Positions 52,441 to 60,484 of a DNA stretch of 64,000 bases are shown here, one piece after another. How positions within the stretch are numbered: position 1 is the stretch's first letter; every line of letters begins with the position of its first letter. The notes beneath the pieces are model-generated. The model worked only from the letters and a program-made list of their open reading frames with translations, did no database searches and was not told where the DNA came from. Source of the stretch: Pedobacter ginsengisoli (lineage in GTDB: Bacteria; Bacteroidota; Bacteroidia; Sphingobacteriales; Sphingobacteriaceae); the NCBI RefSeq assembly GCF_030244015.1, contig NZ_JASSYX010000003.1:868001-932000 (forward strand), written 5' to 3'. Made by a program: the position numbers and the translations under genes.

Positions 52441-53098
52441 CATAAAAAGGGAGCTCTCGCAGATACACACTGTCACCGGTCTGTTTTCCATCTGCCGAAG
52501 CAAAACTCATATAACAATGCACCGTGTCACCGCCAAAATCCTGCGGCAACCTGAACAGATAAGACAATGCGTACCGGTTGACAGCAGCGCTAACGATCAT
52601 GGCTTTATTTTTCGAAGCATTATACACAAGAAAACTTGCCATATCGGTAAACTGGCAGGAAGCTGTCTGTTTTTGGAGCAGCCAGCTGAACAGGATCCCG
52701 GCATCTCCAACCTCCTCTTCCCCGGGTACCAGCACCGCTTCAGCTCCTTCCGGCGTATCTATATGTCCCCGGCTATAAACCATTTTCGGGAAATTGATGT
52801 GCCAGTCTTCCCCCTGTTTAACAAACGCATGCTCCACATTATAGGAATAAGCTGCATTTAAGGCAGATCCCACTTTAGCATAACGTTTAAAGCCGGGGTT
52901 TACCAATGGGACAATATTGCTCAAAAAATTATTGAGCAGGCCGAACTTCAGCCGTTCTTCCAGCTGGCTTTCAGACGGCGGCTTCTGACTGATTCTATGA
53001 AGCCCGGTCATTACATTCTGGCCTTTGCGCTGGCGCCCCACCACCGCGCCCGTTTTCTTTCTGAACGGGCCAAGCAGCCCGCCTTTTAATATCCCCAT
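52406..53098 (-). CDS. DUF6266-family protein
   Basis: A 230-residue protein of the DUF6266 family, function unknown. The N-terminal ILKGGLLGPFRKKTGAVVGR is the family signature. The body is beta-rich (FSWLLQKQTASCQFTDMASF; FRLPQDFGGDTVHCYMSF) and ends VYLRELPFYV. The last ten residues (PPQQVPQQAP) are encoded antisense to the EGLAEG repeat of the Rpn remnant. The native C-terminus and stop were therefore probably lost at a rearrangement junction near 52435-52440. There is no signal peptide. A second, diverged DUF6266 gene lies just upstream on the same strand. Confidence 0.82.
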   Translation of the reverse strand: MGILKGGLLGPFRKKTGAVVGRQRKGQNVMTGLHRISQKPPSESQLEERLKFGLLNNFLSNIVPLVNPGFKRYAKVGSALNAAYSYNVEHAFVKQGEDWHINFPKMVYSRGHIDTPEGAEAVLVPGEEEVGDAGILFSWLLQKQTASCQFTDMASFLVYNASKNKAMIVSAAVNRYALSYLFRLPQDFGGDTVHCYMSFASADGKQTGDSVYLRELPFYVPPQQVPQQAP

Positions 53099-53139
53099 AA
53101 TTTGTTGTTTATCAGCTTAAAATTAATTCATATGCAGGT

Positions 53140-53817
53140 CTACTGCTGGGTACCACCGGTCAGCAGACCCTTTAACAGGCCATTATTGAAGCTGCCGGTA
53201 TACACGCTGTTGGCCAGCCGCTTACGGTCTGCGGACACAAAAGACATAAAGGTCTCCGCATGTTTCCCCTGCAGCCCCTCCGGTATTTCCAGCACATCAC
53301 TCCCGGAAAGCCTGCTACTGCCAAAAAGCGTATAGATTACCTTTTGCTGTTCAGGAAAATAAGCCAGCATCATCACCTGGTCGGTCGACTCAGGCCATGC
53401 CATCTGCGGATCAGTACCCCAGTTGTACTGCATCCCCTGTCCTGTCTCGGTGACATGCCAGTTTTCCGCCGGCTTCAAAGTTCCGGCACTTAAAATTACC
53501 TTTTCATAATCGATCCCGAAATCAGGATATACCCCTTTAATAATGGTTCTGCGATTGTATTGAACCGCCAGGTTAAAAGCGTTTTTGACCGTCCCCGATG
53601 CCTCAACACCAAAACCCACGTTAATAAACTCTTTGAAACGGCTTAAAAATTCGTTGCAGGTCTTCGTCATCAGACGTGCGCTAAGCTGGGATGCCGTTGC
53701 CGGTTTAATGGTATAGCCCACCGTTCTGGATACCTGCTGCCCGTTCAGCATATAGTATACGATTTTTCCGACTTTGCCGGAATGTTCACCCTGAGGACCA
53801 TTTCTTGATACTCCCAT
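53140..53817 (-). CDS. DUF6266-family protein (paralogue)
   Basis: A 225-residue DUF6266 protein. It starts at the ATG at 53817 (GVSRNGPQGEHSGKVGKIVY), which fits the family; an upstream start would add 15 unlikely residues. It shares layout and several motifs with the neighbour (LSARLMTKTCNEFLSRFKEF; IPEGLQGKHAETFMSFVSAD; LANSVYTG) and ends in GLLKGLLTGGTQQ. The two look like an old tandem duplication. The function is unknown; a structural or phage-like role has not been shown. Confidence 0.85.
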   Translation of the reverse strand: MGVSRNGPQGEHSGKVGKIVYYMLNGQQVSRTVGYTIKPATASQLSARLMTKTCNEFLSRFKEFINVGFGVEASGTVKNAFNLAVQYNRRTIIKGVYPDFGIDYEKVILSAGTLKPAENWHVTETGQGMQYNWGTDPQMAWPESTDQVMMLAYFPEQQKVIYTLFGSSRLSGSDVLEIPEGLQGKHAETFMSFVSADRKRLANSVYTGSFNNGLLKGLLTGGTQQ

Positions 53818-53959
53818 AACATAGTTTATAGTAAAGTTAAAGGCACATCTTGCGGCACCCACAATTAAATATAAGATATAAATTGCTAATAATCAATATT
53901 TAGCTAATAATAAACTCAGATTAATTTCAGTCAAATAACAGATATATTTCATAGTTAAG

Positions 53960-54014
53960 ATATCATTGGTATATCCTTGGTATATCATTAAAATATCCTT
54001 CATATATCTGTAGA
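53960..54014. repeat. Five-copy 11-bp tandem repeat with ATATC core
   Basis: ATATC begins at 53960, 53971, 53982, 53993 and 54004, exactly 11 bp apart. Units are ATATCATTGGT, ATATCCTTGGT, ATATCATTAAA, ATATCCTTCAT and ATATCTGTAGA. It lies upstream of the second DUF6266 gene. Confidence 0.85.
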
Positions 54015-54136
54015 TATAATAACTATATATCAATAATATTGCAATCATATCTTTAGGATAGGTTTAATATGAAGATTATCTGAATATTACTTGTAATTTA
54101 TATGCAGTTATACTAAGCTGATGTGAATTAATGGCA

Positions 54137-54170
54137 TAAAAAAAATGCCGCCCTGGTTCTAAGGCGGCAT
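54137..54170 (-). terminator. Intrinsic terminator after the DUF3127 gene
   Basis: ATGCCGCC (54145-54152) pairs with GGCGGCAT (54163-54170). On the minus strand the stem is followed by a run of T, as expected for the end of the DUF3127 transcript. Confidence 0.9.
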
Positions 54171-54204
54171 AGGTATTTAATTTGTTTATTTAAAAAAGAT
54201 CTTT

Positions 54205-54573
54205 TTAGAAAGGAAGGTCGTCATCCTCACCCGGTGCACTGCTCAGGTCAGCCGGCGGGGCATATTGAGGAGTCGGAGCTGCTGCTGCAGAGGCAGTCAG
54301 GGCATTGATACGCCAGACTACAAGACTGTTGAAATAAGAGGTTTTACCCGCTTTATCTGTCCATGGACGTCCGCGCAGGTTAAAAGAAACTTCAACATCA
54401 TCTCCAGGTTTTAAACTGTCAAACAAAGCTGTTTTATCCTGAAGGGCTTCAAACCTGATGTATTCAGGATAAGTTGGGTTCTCTGCGTATTCTATAATGA
54501 GATCGCGTTTTTTGAAAGTTTCACTTACTTGTTGTAAGGCGCCTATCTCATGCACTTTTCCTTTTAATTCCAT
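54205..54573 (-). CDS. DUF3127 protein, OB-fold-like with an SSB-type tail
   Basis: A 122-residue protein. Residues 1-90 form a beta-rich domain (LKGKVHEIGALQQVSETFKK; VEVSFNLRGRPW; SYFNSLVVWRI) that looks like an OB fold and matches DUF3127. An Ala/Pro linker leads to the acidic C-terminus GEDDDLPF. That ending is the pattern of single-stranded-DNA-binding protein tails (DDxPF), which recruit repair and replication proteins. The gene may therefore encode an SSB-like or SSB-mimicking protein. It is divergent from an rRNA-methyltransferase gene and is followed by a terminator, so it is monocistronic. Confidence 0.88.
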   Translation of the reverse strand: MELKGKVHEIGALQQVSETFKKRDLIIEYAENPTYPEYIRFEALQDKTALFDSLKPGDDVEVSFNLRGRPWTDKAGKTSYFNSLVVWRINALTASAAAAPTPQYAPPADLSSAPGEDDDLPF

Positions 54574-54644
54574 ACTATGTACTGTTTATTCTTGTTGACA
54601 ACCCAAATCTCTATATTTTTATTGATAACTTCGCACTTTCAACT

Positions 54645-55829
54645 ATGCAAGTTTTCCACAACAAATCGAAGGTGATCATCACCTGTAATAAACGCCTTTC
54701 TACTTATTTACAGGAGGAAGTAAAAGCACTTGGCTATACCATTGTAAGGGATTTCCCCACAGGGATTGAACTGGACATCACTCTTTCTGAGTGTATAAAA
54801 CTGAACCTTAACCTGCGCTGTGCCAGCCAGATCTTATATAATTTAAGAAGTTTTAAAGCAAAAGATCCGGATGAATTGTATGCAGAACTTAAAGACATGC
54901 CCTGGGAGGAGCTGATCGATTTTGCAGGTTATTTTTCAGTCACTTCAAACGTGGACAACCCTACCATTACTACGCCGCTCTTTGCCAATTTAAAGGTAAA
55001 GGATGCGATTGTGGACCGCATCAAAGAGAAAAAGAACATCCGTCCGAATTCAGGCTCTGATGCCAATAAGGCAGTGATCCATTTGTACTGGAAGGATAGT
55101 GAAGCCGATATATTTATTGACACTTCGGGCGAAACGCTCGCTAAGCATGGCTATCGGAAGATCCCAGGAAAAGCCCCTATGCTGGAAGCCCTCGCTGCCG
55201 CAGCCGTTCTGAGTACCCAATGGGACCAGAAATCTCCTTTTGTCAATCCGATGTGCGGTTCGGGAACGCTTGCTATTGAAGCGGCCCTGATCGCTACCAA
55301 CCGCAGGCCCGGCCTCTTTCGTATGAACTATGGATTTATGCACATTTTAGGATATGATGAGGAAGTTTTCTTTGCAGAACGGAGGATCTTAAAGGAACAG
55401 GTCATCAAAAATGTTGATCTGCAGATCATCGCTACCGACATTTCTGAGGATGCGATAGATGTAAGCCGCAAAAATGCGAAAACCGCTGGGGTGGATACCC
55501 TGATCACTTTTGAGGTCTGCGATTTTGAAGAGACCATCGTTCCTGAAACTGGTAAGGGCGTGGTGGTGTTTAATCCCGAATACGGGGAACGCCTGGGTGT
55601 GCATTCCAAACTGGAACTGACCTACAAACGTATGGGTGATTTTATGAAGCAGAAGTGCAAGGGTTATTTTGGTTATATTTTTACCGGCAACCCTGACCTG
55701 GCCAAGAAGATCGGGCTGAAGGCTTCACGCAAAATAGAATTTTATAACGGAAAACTGGATTGCCGGATGCTGGAATATGAACTGTATGATGGCACAAGAA
55801 GGCCCGAGGGCCTGAGGACGGCCGATTAA
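54645..55829 (+). CDS. THUMP-domain class I RNA methyltransferase (RlmL-like)
   Basis: A 394-residue SAM-dependent methyltransferase resembling the N-terminal half of RlmL, which makes m2G in 23S rRNA. A THUMP domain (residues about 45-155) is followed by the catalytic domain with motif I in FVNPMCGSGTLAIEAAL. The catalytic motif reads VFNPEYGERLG. Most family members have NPPY there, so the Pro-to-Glu change is notable. The C-terminus YNGKLDCRMLEYELYDG is typical. An HD-hydrolase gene follows 27 bp downstream. Confidence 0.92.
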   Translation: MQVFHNKSKVIITCNKRLSTYLQEEVKALGYTIVRDFPTGIELDITLSECIKLNLNLRCASQILYNLRSFKAKDPDELYAELKDMPWEELIDFAGYFSVTSNVDNPTITTPLFANLKVKDAIVDRIKEKKNIRPNSGSDANKAVIHLYWKDSEADIFIDTSGETLAKHGYRKIPGKAPMLEALAAAAVLSTQWDQKSPFVNPMCGSGTLAIEAALIATNRRPGLFRMNYGFMHILGYDEEVFFAERRILKEQVIKNVDLQIIATDISEDAIDVSRKNAKTAGVDTLITFEVCDFEETIVPETGKGVVVFNPEYGERLGVHSKLELTYKRMGDFMKQKCKGYFGYIFTGNPDLAKKIGLKASRKIEFYNGKLDCRMLEYELYDGTRRPEGLRTAD

Positions 55830-55856
55830 CACGCAATTGCTCCAAAAGGAAATGCT

Positions 55857-56492
55857 ATGGAACACCTTATAAATAGAACCATCCGGTTTGTACAGGAAAA
55901 GCTCAGAGGAGCTGAGGCCGGTCATGACTGGTTTCACATTGAACGTGTATATAAGAATGCACTAAAGATCAATGAGCAGGAAAATGGAGATGTGATGGTG
56001 GTTTCGCTCGCTGCCCTGCTCCACGATATTGCTGACAGCAAATTTCACGATGGCGACGAAGAATTAGGACCCCGTATAGCCGGTGAATTTTTACAGGGGA
56101 TAGGCGTTGGTGATGTCATGATCACGCATGTGCAGCAGATCATTAAAAACCTGAGCTACAAATCCAGTTTAGGGAAGATTGATTTTCATTCAAAGGAGCT
56201 GGACATTGTACAGGATGCAGACCGGCTGGATGCCATAGGCGCAATAGGAATTGCACGTGCTTTTACCTATGGGGGCTATAAGAACAGGGTATTGTATGAT
56301 CCGGCCATAAAGCCTGATCTCAACATGACAAAGGAAGCGTATAAAACTGCTGTAAACCCTACTATAAATCATTTTTATGAGAAGCTGCTCCTGCTTAAGG
56401 ACCTGATGAAAACTAAAACGGGGACTGCAATGGCTTTACAGCGCCATGAATTTATGCAGCTGTACCTCGATCAGTTTTATTCAGAGATATAA
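55857..56492 (+). CDS. HD-domain phosphohydrolase
   Basis: A 211-residue metal-dependent hydrolase of the HD superfamily, YedJ-like. The metal ligands are His in AGHDWFHIERVYKNA, the HD pair in ALLHDIADSKFHDG and a later Asp in VQDADRLDAIGAIGIARAF. The substrate is unknown; nucleotides or phosphoesters are typical. It follows the methyltransferase gene closely and probably shares its transcript. A -7 box lies downstream for the next gene. Confidence 0.9.
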   Translation: MEHLINRTIRFVQEKLRGAEAGHDWFHIERVYKNALKINEQENGDVMVVSLAALLHDIADSKFHDGDEELGPRIAGEFLQGIGVGDVMITHVQQIIKNLSYKSSLGKIDFHSKELDIVQDADRLDAIGAIGIARAFTYGGYKNRVLYDPAIKPDLNMTKEAYKTAVNPTINHFYEKLLLLKDLMKTKTGTAMALQRHEFMQLYLDQFYSEI

Positions 56493-56548
56493 GGGCTTTC
56501 GGTGATACTTTTTAATCAGCCTAAAAGCTAATATATTTAGTTTATTAC

Positions 56549-56556
56549 TATATTTG
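56549..56556 (+). promoter_or_regulatory. -7 box of the radical-SAM repair gene
   Basis: TATATTTG matches TAnnTTTG exactly and lies 18 bp before the ATG. No -33 TTTG is found at the usual spacing. Confidence 0.4.
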
Positions 56557-56574
56557 TTAGCAAATTAGAGGGCT

Positions 56575-57831
56575 ATGACGGAAAGGATCAGAAAAAAACT
56601 GAACATACTCGCTGATGCTGCAAAATATGATGTTTCTTGTTCATCAAGCGGTTCCAGCAGGAAAAACGACAACAAAGGTCTGGGAGACGCGCATGCCTCC
56701 GGCATCTGTCATACCTATACCGAGGATGGACGCTGCGTTTCCCTGTTAAAAATATTGCTCACCAATCATTGCATTTTTGATTGTGCGTATTGTGTGTCCA
56801 GAGCGAGCAATGATATAGAGCGGGCAGCGTTTACTATTGAGGAAGCGGTTTCGCTGACTATCAATTTCTACCGCAGGAATTATATCGAGGGGCTCTTCCT
56901 GAGTTCAGGCATATTTAAAGATGCCGATTTTACAATGGAACGCCTGGTCAGGGTGGTAAAAAAACTTCGTTTGGAAGAGCGTTTTAATGGGTATATTCAT
57001 TTAAAGACCATTCCCGGTGCTAGTGAAGAGCTGGTCAGAGAAGCTGGTATGTATGCCGACAGGATGAGCATTAACCTGGAAATGCCTACTGAAGCGGGTC
57101 TTAAATTGCTCGCTCCTGAAAAAACGCATGCGGATGTGATCAAACCACTGGCTTATGTCCAGAACCAGATCCTGCAGTTTAGTGAGGAAAGGTCGCTGAT
57201 CAAAAGCGTCCCCGATTTTGTCCCAGCGGGTCAAAGTACGCAGATGGTGATCGGTGCTACCGCTGAAACAGACAAGGACATCATGCAGACTGCGGATAAA
57301 TTTTACAGGGAGTTTTCTTTAAAAAGGGTTTATTATTCTGGTTATGTGCCGGTAAGCAGCGACAACAGACTCCCCCTGATAGGCACACAGCCGCCGTTAA
57401 TCCGGGAAAACAGATTGTACCAGACCGACTGGCTGATGCGGTTTTACGGTTTCCACATCAATGAACTGCTGAATGACGCCAACCCACATTTGGATATTGA
57501 CATTGACCCGAAGCTAAGTTGGGCACTGCGCAATCTGCAATTTTTCCCCGTGGACATTAATGTCGCCGCGCACAGTATGATTATCAGGGTGCCGGGTATA
57601 GGAATAGGCTCGGCAAACAAAATTATAGCGGCGCGCAAATTTGGCAGGTTGCGTATTGACCAGCTGAAAAAGATCGGGGTGGCTTATAACAGGGCGCAAT
57701 ATTTCATCAGGTGTGCGGACAGCCCGTACCAATTGAAAGCATACCAGCATACACAGATCAAGTCATTCATTCTTGCGGAAAGTGAAAGTAAATATGCAAA
57801 ATTGGGAACTGCGCAACTGACGATGTTTTGA
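56575..57831 (+). CDS. Radical-SAM putative DNA modification/repair protein (TIGR03916-type)
   Basis: A 418-residue radical-SAM protein. The cluster motif is CIFDCAYC with Cys66, 70 and 73. An upstream stretch (GSSRKNDNKGLGDAHASGIC) and the late helix-hairpin-helix segment VPGIGIGSANKIIAARKFGR suggest DNA contact. It belongs to the family always paired with a UDG-like partner (rSAM_link_UDG), thought to act in DNA repair or modification; the reaction is unproven. The partner gene starts 1 bp after its stop, so the two proteins are made together. Confidence 0.93.
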   Translation: MTERIRKKLNILADAAKYDVSCSSSGSSRKNDNKGLGDAHASGICHTYTEDGRCVSLLKILLTNHCIFDCAYCVSRASNDIERAAFTIEEAVSLTINFYRRNYIEGLFLSSGIFKDADFTMERLVRVVKKLRLEERFNGYIHLKTIPGASEELVREAGMYADRMSINLEMPTEAGLKLLAPEKTHADVIKPLAYVQNQILQFSEERSLIKSVPDFVPAGQSTQMVIGATAETDKDIMQTADKFYREFSLKRVYYSGYVPVSSDNRLPLIGTQPPLIRENRLYQTDWLMRFYGFHINELLNDANPHLDIDIDPKLSWALRNLQFFPVDINVAAHSMIIRVPGIGIGSANKIIAARKFGRLRIDQLKKIGVAYNRAQYFIRCADSPYQLKAYQHTQIKSFILAESESKYAKLGTAQLTMF

Positions 57832-57832
57832 G

Positions 57833-58591
57833 ATGACCTACTTATTTGACGGAAGTTTGGAAGGGCTGCTTTGTGCGGTATTTGAATGGTTTGAGCGAAA
57901 GCCGGGAAAAGTGCAATTGAAAACATCAATACATTATCTACCGGATGCCTTTAATGTTCCATTTGATGTGGTCAACGACCGAAAAAAAGCCGACCGGGTA
58001 TGGAAGGGTTTGCAGAGCAGGCTGCCTGCCGCCTGGCTGAGAAAGTTTTACGCTACCTTTTTATCTGAGCTGCCAGGTGCTTTTCAGCATCTTTTTGAAT
58101 TTGCCTGTTATGTCTTTTCAAATCCTGCCGGGGCTGAGACCAATTATGGAAATGAGCATGTGCTCAAACTTTCGCAAACCGCAACTATGGTGGAAAGGGA
58201 AAAACATAGAATGGAAGCGTTTATACGTTTTCGGCAGCTGGCAGACGGGATATTCTATTGTGGCATCGATCCGGACTTTAACGTATTGCCTCTGCTTGTC
58301 AATCATTTTAAAAATCGTTATGCGGATCAGAAATGGATCATTTATGACCTCAGGCGGCATTATGGCTTTGTTTATGACCTGACAAAAGTGGAAGAGTTAC
58401 ACCTCGCCCCTGAGGGCGAAAAGAATTTGAAAAAACCCGGTACAGCCAGGATGTCTGACAAAGAGGAGGAATATGCCGCACTCTGGAAAAATTACTTTAA
58501 CAGCACTAATATCCCAGCCAGGAAAAACACCAGGCTCCACCAGAGGCATGTACCCAAAAGGTATTGGAAATATCTTACAGAAAAGATTTAA
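57833..58591 (+). CDS. TIGR03915-family putative DNA repair protein, partner of the radical-SAM protein
   Basis: A 252-residue protein of the TIGR03915 (DUF4130) family. The start TYLFDGSLEGLLCAVFEWFE and the segments RFRQLADGIFYCGIDPDFNV and FIYDLRRHYGFV-like motif (WIIYDLRRHYGFVYDLTKVE) match it. The C-terminus has WKNYFNSTNIPARKNTRLHQ. In other genomes the domain is sometimes fused to a uracil-DNA-glycosylase-like domain. No UDG domain is attached here, so the partner would have to be elsewhere. It is tightly coupled to the radical-SAM gene. Confidence 0.93.
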   Translation: MTYLFDGSLEGLLCAVFEWFERKPGKVQLKTSIHYLPDAFNVPFDVVNDRKKADRVWKGLQSRLPAAWLRKFYATFLSELPGAFQHLFEFACYVFSNPAGAETNYGNEHVLKLSQTATMVEREKHRMEAFIRFRQLADGIFYCGIDPDFNVLPLLVNHFKNRYADQKWIIYDLRRHYGFVYDLTKVEELHLAPEGEKNLKKPGTARMSDKEEEYAALWKNYFNSTNIPARKNTRLHQRHVPKRYWKYLTEKI

Positions 58592-58719
58592 ATCTTAAAT
58601 TTATCTTGTAAATTGCCTTCACCTGGAGGTTATCTGAACTGCGCTCTGTCATGCCGGATTTATTTCAGCATTCCGGCCTGCATAGCTAACCTGCTCATAA
58701 GGATAATAAATCTTCTAAA

Positions 58720-59745
58720 ATGAAACTAAGTATATTGGTGCTAATCGCAGCGCTTGCTGTGGGCATAGCTATTGGGTTGGTGAACTTTTATTTCCAGCAA
58801 AGCTGGTATGATCTGGCGATCTCGTTTGGTGTTTCATTTGTAATCAGCTACCTGGTCTTTTATTATTTGCTGGAAAAGTATATCTATTCGAAGATCGTGC
58901 TCATTTATAAATTGATCCATAACCTTAAACTGGGCAAGGACCTGAAAGATGCGCTGGGGGAATATGTAAGTGCTGACCCGATCAATGATGTGGAACAGGA
59001 AGTTAAGGAATGGGCCGGTGCTAAAAAAAGAGAGATCGACATTTTAAAAAAGCAGGAACAGTTCAGGCGTGAATTCTTATCGAATGTATCACATGAGTTC
59101 AAAACACCGTTGTTTGCGGTTCAGGGATACATAGACACGCTGCAGGATTGTATAGCTGATGATCCGGAAACAGCCACAAAGTTTCTCAAAAAAGCAGCGG
59201 ATAATGTGGAAAGGCTGAGCTACCTGATCAATGACCTGGATTCTATCTCTAAACTTGAATCCGGGGAGATACCGATCAATTATCAGAAATTTGATTTTGT
59301 GGGGCTGGCGAGGGAAGTCATGGAAGCGCTCGAGGACAAGGCGAAAGCCAGAAACATTAAACTGTCATTTAAAGAAAAATATACTTATCCTGCTTATGTA
59401 AACGCAGACAGGGAAAAGATCAGACAGGTTATGATGAATCTCATCGAAAACTCGTTAAAATATGGAAAACCCGATGGATCTACAGCCATAAAAATCTTTG
59501 AGCTGCACGATCAATATCTGATCGAGGTGACGGACAATGGCATCGGAATAGATGAAAAACACCTTCCCAGATTGTTTGAACGCTTTTACAGGATCGATAC
59601 GCACCGGTCAAGACAGGAAGGCGGAACCGGACTGGGACTGGCTATTGTAAAACATATTCTGGAAGCGCACCAGCAAATTATATCGGTGAGAAGTACCCAG
59701 CAAATAGGCACCACCTTTGCCTTTACGCTCCAAAAGCTGGGCTAA
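58720..59745 (+). CDS. PhoR-like sensor histidine kinase
   Basis: A 341-residue kinase with two N-terminal helices (about 3-23 and 32-51), a short linker and no large sensor. HisKA has the phosphoacceptor His125 in LSNVSHEFKTPLFAVQGYID. The ATPase has MMNLIENSLKYGKP (N), EVTDNGIGI (G1) and GGTGLGLAIVKHILEA (G2). The layout resembles PhoR and it sits just upstream of PhoU-like and phosphate-transporter genes, which supports a phosphate role. No response regulator gene is adjacent, so its partner is encoded elsewhere. Confidence 0.88.
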   Translation: MKLSILVLIAALAVGIAIGLVNFYFQQSWYDLAISFGVSFVISYLVFYYLLEKYIYSKIVLIYKLIHNLKLGKDLKDALGEYVSADPINDVEQEVKEWAGAKKREIDILKKQEQFRREFLSNVSHEFKTPLFAVQGYIDTLQDCIADDPETATKFLKKAADNVERLSYLINDLDSISKLESGEIPINYQKFDFVGLAREVMEALEDKAKARNIKLSFKEKYTYPAYVNADREKIRQVMMNLIENSLKYGKPDGSTAIKIFELHDQYLIEVTDNGIGIDEKHLPRLFERFYRIDTHRSRQEGGTGLGLAIVKHILEAHQQIISVRSTQQIGTTFAFTLQKLG

Positions 59746-59769
59746 AAGCCGGACCGCTAAACGAAAAAA

Positions 59770-59811
59770 CTTAACAGTTAACATTAACTTAACATTGCAC
59801 TCATACTTTTG
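59770..59811 (+). promoter_or_regulatory. Pho-box-like repeat and promoter of the phosphate operon
   Basis: Heptamers CTTAACA (59770), GTTAACA (59777) and CTTAACA (59788). The last two are 11 bp apart with a 4-bp spacer, the classic Pho-box geometry. TACTTTTG at 59804-59811 is an exact -7 box, 9 bp after the last heptamer. This fits activation by a PhoB-type regulator. Confidence 0.6.
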
Positions 59812-59831
59812 TATCATATTTTATAAAAAAG

Positions 59832-60473
59832 ATGAATAGCATTTTTAAGTTCTTCACCCCCAGGGACAAAAAATTTCAGCCATTATTTGAGCAGGCAGGA
59901 AGTAATGTATTGAAAATTTCAGAAGCTTTATTGCTGGCACTGAGTGCAGGCGATCTTGAAAAAAGGAAAGAACACATTAAGGAAGTAGAGCGGCTGGAAC
60001 ACGTTGGTGACGACATCACACATTCTATCTTTTTAGAACTCAGCAAAAACTTTATTACACCGTTTGACAGGGAGGATATCCATGCCCTGGCGAGTGCGAT
60101 TGATGACATCGCGGATTACATACATGCTTCGGCCAGCAATATCGAATTGTACAACATTACCAATATCGGCGATGCGATGATCAAGCTTGCTGAGCTGCTG
60201 GTGGAAATGTGCACCGACCTGGAAAATGCAATCAGGGAACTGAGGAGCTTTAAAAACATCCGGGTCATTGCGGATGCCTGCGTAAGGATAAACAGCGGAG
60301 AAAATCAGGCTGATTATGTTTGTAACCTCGCTATTGCCCGTTTGTTTGAATTTGAGACCAATGCGATAGAGCTGATCAAACAAAAAGAAGTACTGCAGAC
60401 TTTGGAGATGGCTACAGATAAATGTGAAGATGCCGCCAATGTGCTGGAATCTATTTTGGTAAAGAACGCTTAA
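59832..60473 (+). CDS. DUF47 PhoU-like protein (PiT accessory)
   Basis: A 213-residue all-helical PhoU-like protein of the DUF47 family. The segments VGDDITHSIFLELSKNFITP and DREDIHALASAIDDIADYIH carry the family's acidic, metal-binding E/DxxxD pattern. It is encoded 11 bp before a PiT phosphate transporter and probably regulates it, as PhoU does for the Pst system. It is cytoplasmic. Its promoter carries a Pho-box-like repeat. Confidence 0.95.
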   Translation: MNSIFKFFTPRDKKFQPLFEQAGSNVLKISEALLLALSAGDLEKRKEHIKEVERLEHVGDDITHSIFLELSKNFITPFDREDIHALASAIDDIADYIHASASNIELYNITNIGDAMIKLAELLVEMCTDLENAIRELRSFKNIRVIADACVRINSGENQADYVCNLAIARLFEFETNAIELIKQKEVLQTLEMATDKCEDAANVLESILVKNA

Positions 60474-60484
60474 ACCTATATAAA

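Larger units (their letters stand above)
53818..54204. other. AT-rich intergenic region
   Basis: No gene is visible. It contains a five-copy 11-bp repeat (53960-54014) and a terminator for the DUF3127 gene (54137-54170). The remainder is very AT-rich with scattered ATAT runs. Confidence 0.7.

Noticed and set aside
58645..58690. GCCGGA...TCCGGC pairing upstream of the PhoR-like kinase gene.
   Set aside because: The stem is 6 bp with a long loop and no T run, too weak to call a terminator.
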